Assembly: GCF_003589595.1 (NCBI RefSeq)
Contig: NW_020654289.1
Coordinates: 987,076-1,051,075 of the forward strand
Direction of reading: 5' to 3'
DNA length: 64,000 bases
From: Hyposmocoma kahamanoa
Lineage: Eukaryota; Arthropoda; Insecta; Lepidoptera; Cosmopterigidae
Shown: positions 46,969-54,900 of the stretch, piece by piece
How positions within the stretch are numbered: position 1 is the stretch's first letter
How the letters are laid out: every line of letters starts with the position of its first letter
The notes under the pieces: model-generated
The model's database searches: none
Told to the model about the DNA's origin: nothing
The model's input: the letters and a program-made list of their open reading frames with translations, nothing else
Made by a program: the position numbers and the translations under genes

Positions 46969-48868
46969 NNNNNNNNNNNNNNNNNNNNNNNNNNNNNNNN
47001 NNNNNNNNNNNNNNNNNNNNNNNNNNNNNNNNNNNNNNNNNNNNNNNNNNNNNNNNNNNNNNNNNNNNTATATATATATATATATATAAAATATATATAT
47101 ATATATATATATATACATACATAGTGATGGTCGTATAATTAGAAACACTACAAACGGTCCTTGACATTATATAAGAAACTTCACCGCAATCGTTTTTATT
47201 TTTTTATTTTTGAAATTAAACAATAAATAGGACAACAATAGGTTCAACGATTTATTATTTATTAGAAAAACAATATAAATCCCACTACACAAGTGCAGTT
47301 TCAATATTACATTACGGACAAACACATAAACAAATAATGGACAACTAATTAGAAACAACAACAAAAAAAGTGTAAAAAAACAACATTTTTTTTAATTATT
47401 AGCAATTAGTATTTTTATTTACGAAATAGCTACTATCCACAGCCTACCAATATTTATAATTAATATTTAGTGGCGTATCCCTTATTTTCAATAACAGCTC
47501 TGCAACGACGTGACATTTATTCAATCAATGTCATACATTTTTTTAGGGGGATTGAATTCCATGCTTCAACAAATGCTTCAAATAATTCGTTTTGACTGGT
47601 GTTACGTTTGTTTGAGACTTTCTTCTTAACAATATACCACAGATTTTCTATCGGGTTTAAATCCGGACTTTTTGCTGGCCAGTCTAAAACGGATATACGC
47701 TGTTCGCTAAGGAAACATTTGACGCTATTGGCCGTGTGTTTAGGATCATTGTCATGCTGAAAGATCCAGGTTACAGGCAAATGATCGTCCGAGTAGAGAA
47801 TCATTGTGTCCTCTAAGATATTTTTGTACTGCCATTGATCTATTGTACCTTCAATCTTCCGAACGGAACCAACTCCACATCCGGAAAAACACCCCCAAAC
47901 TTTAATGTTTCCGCCACCGTGCTTGACTATGCTCCTTGTGTATTTATAATTAAAAGCACTGTTTACAGGACGTCTAACACGGCGCTTTCCATCTGAATTT
48001 ACCATGTTTATTTTCATTTCATCTGAAAATAAAACTTTTTTCCAGGCTCGTACCGTCCAATGAACATATTTTTTTGCGAATAATAATCGCTTCTCTCGAT
48101 GTTGTTGGTAAGAAGCGGTACCTTTCGAGAGGTTCTTCCAAACAATTTAGCTTCCACTAATCTTCGGCGTATCAGTCTTGATGAGACGGTTCTGGGGTCA
48201 TCAGGCGAAAAAACTTCATTTTTAATCTGGTTTGAGCCTTTAAATGGGTCTTTTTTAGCAACACGAACGATTAGCTTATCTTCTCTGGGAGAGGTTTTTC
48301 TTGGCCGAGCCTTTCTAAGAACATTTTCAACAGTTCCGTGTGTTTTATAGTGATCAATTGCATTAAAAACTTTCTTCACAGAACAATTTAAATGCTCAGC
48401 TATTCTTCTGTACGTCCATTTTTGATCAAAATGTAAATTAACAATTATTTGCCTGGTTGACGCGTCACAACTTTTATTTTTGCCCATTTTGAACAAAATT
48501 AAATTCAGATCAAATTGCCATTTGCAATTGCAATTTGAATTGCCGCCAAATTAATAGAAAACATCAAGAAAGAAATGTTATTCTTCAATTCCAAAAGAAG
48601 AACGAGCTATGGATGCTTTTTTCAAATGTTTCTAATTAGACATCCAAGCGGCCAGGAACAGAAAATATACTCGTACATTGTGTAACACTCATTTTATAAT
48701 TAAATGTAAGATATGTTTTATTTTTTATGCATTTAATGATTTTTTATTTAAGTGGCTACATTATTGCATGATTATTTATTATTGAATTTATATATTTTTC
48801 ACGAACATTTGTACGTTGAAGTTAAACTTCCTTCAATCATAAGAAGTGTTTCTAATTAAACGACCACC

Positions 48869-48910
<42 letters not shown>

Positions 48911-51900
48911 ATATATATATATACAGATGGATGTATTATTCTCTCTATGTGTATCAAGATATCGCCACACTTATTAAAAGATTTGAGAAACAGATAAGTG
49001 TGGTCACTCCCTTACTTAAGTTTAGGTGTACTCAGCTTTTCCCGATCTTTGATTATTGGTAGTGTCAAATTGTACAGCGTCCCCTAGCGGCCAAAAGTAA
49101 TATAAAGGGATCGTTTCATATTTAACTTACGGATATACGGAGTTGTCATCGCCATTGATACGTTGTACGCGCACGTGTGTAGTAGTTGTGTACGCAGTGA
49201 TATAACCACATGTATATACAAAGTGTGTGTCACACTCGATATGGATTACTATCCAAGGCGTCAGCAGGGGGGGGGGGGGGGGGGGGTTGCAGAGTGTGGG
49301 GCGTCGCGGCTGGCTTCTGTGCGGGAAACCAATATCTCGATCCATGTTGATAGTTTGACAGGCGTTACAATTATAACTGACCGCGCGGAAGTATGAACAA
49401 GTGCGAATTTGTTATTTATTTATTTATTTGATGTGTCTGGAGATCTGACAACCTATAAATCATATCCTTGGTATCGTAAAGTCACATTTGATCGCGCGTC
49501 AATAGTTCTTTTATCACATTAAAGTCGTAAAAACAATATGAACTGTGGTTCATTTCACATAGTACAGGTTTCTAAGGATGTAGTGATGTAAAATCGAATG
49601 AAAAAAAATCGATTTAAATATCTTATCGAGATACTTTGAAACGAAGAGAGAATAGATTTTAGGACAATAATTTAAGAACAAGTAGCAAACAAGAAGGATA
49701 AGAAGGATTCGATTATTATGTTATTCAGTTGCAAAAAAAAACTACCGCGACAAATAAAACAACAACAACAACAACCAAACAAACAGTCAACAACAACGTT
49801 TAAAATCAGCAGTATTGAAACGAGACACAATTGCCAACTCAAGTTTTTCGATTCTATGGTGTCAATTTTAAAATACTCCATTTTACACGTCAAGTAGTAG
49901 GAGTCATATATTTTTATCTTTATCATTTAATTTTCTATCAACTTAACATACTGCAATTTTCACTTAAAATTATAAGTCCAGCAAATATTGTCCATTTCTG
50001 ATGTATTATAACAAATTTACTATTTCTTTTTGTGAGCTAATTGAGAGATTGGTTTAAAATTATGTATATGCAATGTAAAACATTTGAAATGTCACAGTGA
50101 TTAAAAAATTACCAAATATTTTCGTTCGTAAAATCTTTAAACCTCTCTCCTGAAAAGTTGTGACTTTGCAGATGTGACTTTATTACATCAAGTGTATGAA
50201 ATGACGCTACAAAGAGTCATTATGAGTTTTTCCTTTCGAAAGGAGTATGAATATACTACAAAGAGATTCATCGAAGCTACTCATAAAGCACGCAACAATA
50301 TTTGCAAATTGTTAATTGGTGCTGGAGTTCATTTTGAGCACGAAAGTTTTTATTGGAACTTTGTTGAAATTAATCGTTATTATTTTTAAAACCGCGTCCA
50401 CTACGCCAATTTCGTGAACATGTTTGGTGGACGTGTACACCAAACAAACCGTCTGTAGGTTGTATTTAAGTTGACATTTAACAAAATAAGTATAATTATT
50501 AATACAAAGATCGAACACTTAGAAAGAAACCCTAACCGGCTGGATGCGAACTAGTGTTTTCTAGCTAGACGCTATGCCAACTAAGCCACAAAATGAACCA
50601 GCGCACCTTACGAATTTTTCTATGTGCTTGTTGCAGATCTTTGTTTTTTGGTTTTTAACGACTTTTTTGCCGTAGCGCCATTTTAAAGGGAGCTATATAC
50701 GCAATTTTATATCGTTATCCTTGTTCTTCATAATGTATAACAATGGTTCTTTGTCACATAAACAAAAAAATGAATGACACTAGTGCAGTATCTTACCAAT
50801 TCAGTATTCACAATAAAAAAAATAAAGTATTAATAGTGACAACGTAGCTTTATCGACTGCGATAAATATGTCACGGGAAGGTTTGTCGCATGCGTTATAC
50901 CGCCATGCTACCATGCTGATGTCAGAAAACATACGTGGGATATAGGGCTCGCTTGCATGCGAGATTATAAAGTCTGATCAGTATGTCATGTGTCCATTCA
51001 TCTACTAAGAGACAGAATTTTTACGACAGTCGTAAAACTGTAATACACTTGCTTCGGTGCGCTCGTTAGATCTAAGATGGTACAGTAGTTTTTTTTATGG
51101 CGAACTAAGTTTGGATTCATATTTTACCGTTAAAAATTATAAAAATATAGTGAATATAAGTTTTCGGTAAACAATTTTACCTAGGCCCATTGTCTATAAG
51201 GCACTGTTCCCACGTACTACTTTTAAAAAAACAGCTACAAAAGTGAAACAAATTAATTTGTATGGAAACGCGTAGTTTCATTCATACATACGTCAACTTG
51301 TTATCACACGCACGGTACGTGTCAACAGAGACTTATCTAAACACAATATAAAAATTATCCAAGACAATATTGTTTAATAAAACCCGTCACACACGAGAGT
51401 GTTGTGTTTATACCTCCTGTACGTGATAGTCATCACAGCTGTAACGCTCTCGTGTATGGCAGGATTTAAATAATACTTACTTATAGCCTATGTACACGGC
51501 ATATTTTTTTACACGCAGATGACGCGCGTTTACGGCACCGTAGAGGCTCTAAAAACAGATTGTAGCGTATGTATAGATTCAAGCACGCGTACAAAGCTGC
51601 ACAAACGTGTGCGAGAAACGTGTTCGAAGCCGTTTTTATCGCGTTTGAAGTAGTTCAACTACAACAACATCGCGTTGCAAAGCGTGTATGGCGTCACCGT
51701 TTGTTTACTGGATGCGACTGAATCGCGGTAACGCGCGTCATCTACGCGTAAAAAAAAAACGCCGTGTGCACAAGCTCTTAGGTGGGGGCGTCGTTTGTAG
51801 GACAGTAATAATGACAATCACATTTACCCAGAGGGCATACCAAAAGTGTTCTACTTGGGAACATGTGGAGGTCGATACAACGCCATGGTCATGGAGTTGT

Positions 51901-54900
51901 TAGGCCCCTCACTCGAGGACCTATTCGTTCATTGCGGCCGGAGGTTCAGACTCAAGACGGTCCTTATGATCGCTATGCAGCTCGTAAGTGCACCAGACAT
52001 CATGAGTAGATTGTCTCTTTGTCTGACACGACACCGAAACCGATATTTTAAAATACTAATGCCGACAAGTTTACACAGACTGCGCCCTTGTAGAGTGGGA
52101 GGGGCAGAATGATATTTCTTGGACAAAACATAGATGTTTCAGTCTTAAGTCGTAATCCACAGCGGGACTGCCGATAAAATTTCGGTATTTTCATAAATAA
52201 CGTTCTCCTATTGGTTATTCAAACGTGTCACCTCTACTTTTTAAAAATATAGTTTTTTTTGGGATTTTTTTCACTCCAGTCTGCCCCTTGCGCGGCGTAG
52301 TCCCTGTTCATTTGTCGAGTGTCTACATCGCGATGGCTACCATGATCATGACGCTGGAGGTGCCATTTTTTATTTTCTCATTAGTTTTTATGTTTATTAT
52401 TTTTTCACGATACATTGCTCTCGCGGGTTATGTTCGATGAGTGAGTGATTTTAAAATATCGGCTGGCGTGTTGTGTCGTGGAGGTGCGAGCGAGAGCAAT
52501 GCTCGTGTTACTATGTGAGTACTAAACATTTATTTTTTGTCCCCGTCTCTCCTTCCTCGTCCCTGTTTCCTTTCCACTTTAGCACCGTCAACGGCGGAAG
52601 GGATCCCGGAGGTGTACTACTTCGGTCCTTGCGGTAAATACAATGCGTTGGTGATGGAGCTATTGGGTCCGTCACTCGAGGATCTTTTCGACCTGTGCGG
52701 CCGTCGGTTCTCTCTAAAGACTGTCTTAATGATCGCTATGCAGTTGGTACGTATATCTATCTAAGTAGCCTACAGTTAAATTACTCAGTAATTAGTTATG
52801 AAATGAGAAGATCGATTCCCTCGTCTCAATTGTCAAAGAAAATATTTTAAACTGCCACGCGATCGAGTATTCGATTAATATTGAGAAATAATTGCATAAA
52901 GGCTGATTTACGTTACATTGTGCCGGGGCCGGGCCGTGCTCCTGTCGTAAGCCGGCCGTGGCACAGTAAAATATATACGTTATGCTTTTATATGAACTAA
53001 TTCGTGTTCCGGTGGCGGCACGGACTCGGCCCGGTCTAACATGAATTAGTTGAAGCAAAAGCATAGTATAGATATTTGACCGTGCCACGGCCGGGACACG
53101 ACCGAAGCACGGCCCGACCCCGGTACGATGTAACGTGAGCCTTTAAGGTGCCTACAGGTTTGCTCGATTTTTTGTGTCATCAAACAGAACATGTAAATTT
53201 GTAAGCAACAGATGATCGCCATCGTATCTTTTTTGATGAACATTGACCAGACAAAATCGATACCGTACTTTTTATTTATCGTCAACATATCGAGCAAGTC
53301 TGTAGGCACCTTTAAAATGATAGATCAAAAATGTGAATATGATTGGACATCGTTGAAGAATAATTGTATCGGGAGTTAGAAAAGGACGTACTTATTCAGT
53401 GACGTCATAAGCAAACGGAGCCATTCAGTTCATACACTAATAATTGTTTTGCTAAAAATGGGACAGAACACCCCCACATTGCTGACTATCTATTTTATTT
53501 CGTTTATAGAATACCTTTAAACGTATTTCAGATTCCTTTTCAGCATTTTTGAAGCAATTCAGTCAAATACTCGTATCGCCATAGTTCTACAACCATTTAA
53601 TTTTTTTTTTTTTTTTTTGGACAAGCAATACAGATTAAATAACTTAAAATGTTATTCGTTCGTTTTCAGTTACATCGCATCGAGTATGTCCACACAAGAC
53701 ATCTAATATACCGAGATGTTAAACCAGAGAATTTTTTGATAGGTAGAACAGCAACTAAACGAGAAAAAATCATCCACATCATTGGTAAGTTGTTTAATAT
53801 TAACACAACACTATGCAACACCTCATTCCTAATGACCAATTAAAAAAATACGCGTGCTTGGCCACAATGTCACCTGATGTAAGTGACTATGTGACCGGCA
53901 AGACAACGCGTTTGTTTAAAAAATGTCTATTCATTTTAACCTTGAATAGCCCTAAATTCAAACAACTAGTGTAACTTCATACAAATGTAGCAGCGCGGCT
54001 TGTATGTGTGGAGGTTAAATCATAGAATAGGTACGGACAACGGCACATCAGACTACACATTTTGTGTTCGAAAATCGCCTCCAGTGCAACGGAACAAGAT
54101 ACGTCAATGTGTAGCTGTGTGTACATACCGTCACAGGGATTCGATTCGTCGGCTTCTCAATTGAAAAGCAATCCATTTCCCCACTAGGCTATAACCGCTC
54201 TTTTTTATGATATCAATTTCGTAGCAGTAGAGCTCCTTGTGAAAGAGTGCGTCCAGGGAAGCACTGCCACCTTACCAGTGTCCGTCAGATCTTTGCGATT
54301 TAATACGTACTGGTGTGTAGCTTAACACCAGACGCACGACTTATACCGTAAATACCAGTCGCAGTGCCACTCAGAGCTTTAAATTGCAAGCTCTGAGGGG
54401 CACTGCGCCCGTCACCCTGAGACAAAGTTAACATGTGCCATGTGCCTGTAATTTCACCAGCACGCTTACCCTTCAAAACCGGAACGCAGTAGTGCTCATA
54501 TTACTGCTTAGAGGTAGAAATTGGTAAGGTGTACACATAATGTACCCTGGTGCTAAATACCGTTAAATATAAAGATCGGCTGAGGTCCATTTTGCTTCCA
54601 AGTATAGTTACCCTGACACCTGATTCCTCTAATAGGTGACAATTGTGTCACAAAGTCGCAATTTAATATCTACGGCAGCAAGGTTTGCGGTTCAACCGCA
54701 ACCACTATTTATACATGCATCCGGAACGCTCCATCTTTATGTCGTTGATTTGCCACCCATTGGCACCGAATGGTTTGCTTTTCTTCCTTTCTCAATGCGC
54801 ATGGCAAAGGAATGAAATATACTTATTATAATACGGGATACAGGATACAAGTTTTTGGAAATAGAAACCATTACCTCCTCCATAGGAGGCAAGTCCTTTC

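Noticed and set aside
46839..47138. Open frames of repeated Ile-Tyr around the gap
   Set aside because: They are translations of the (TA)n microsatellite and N.
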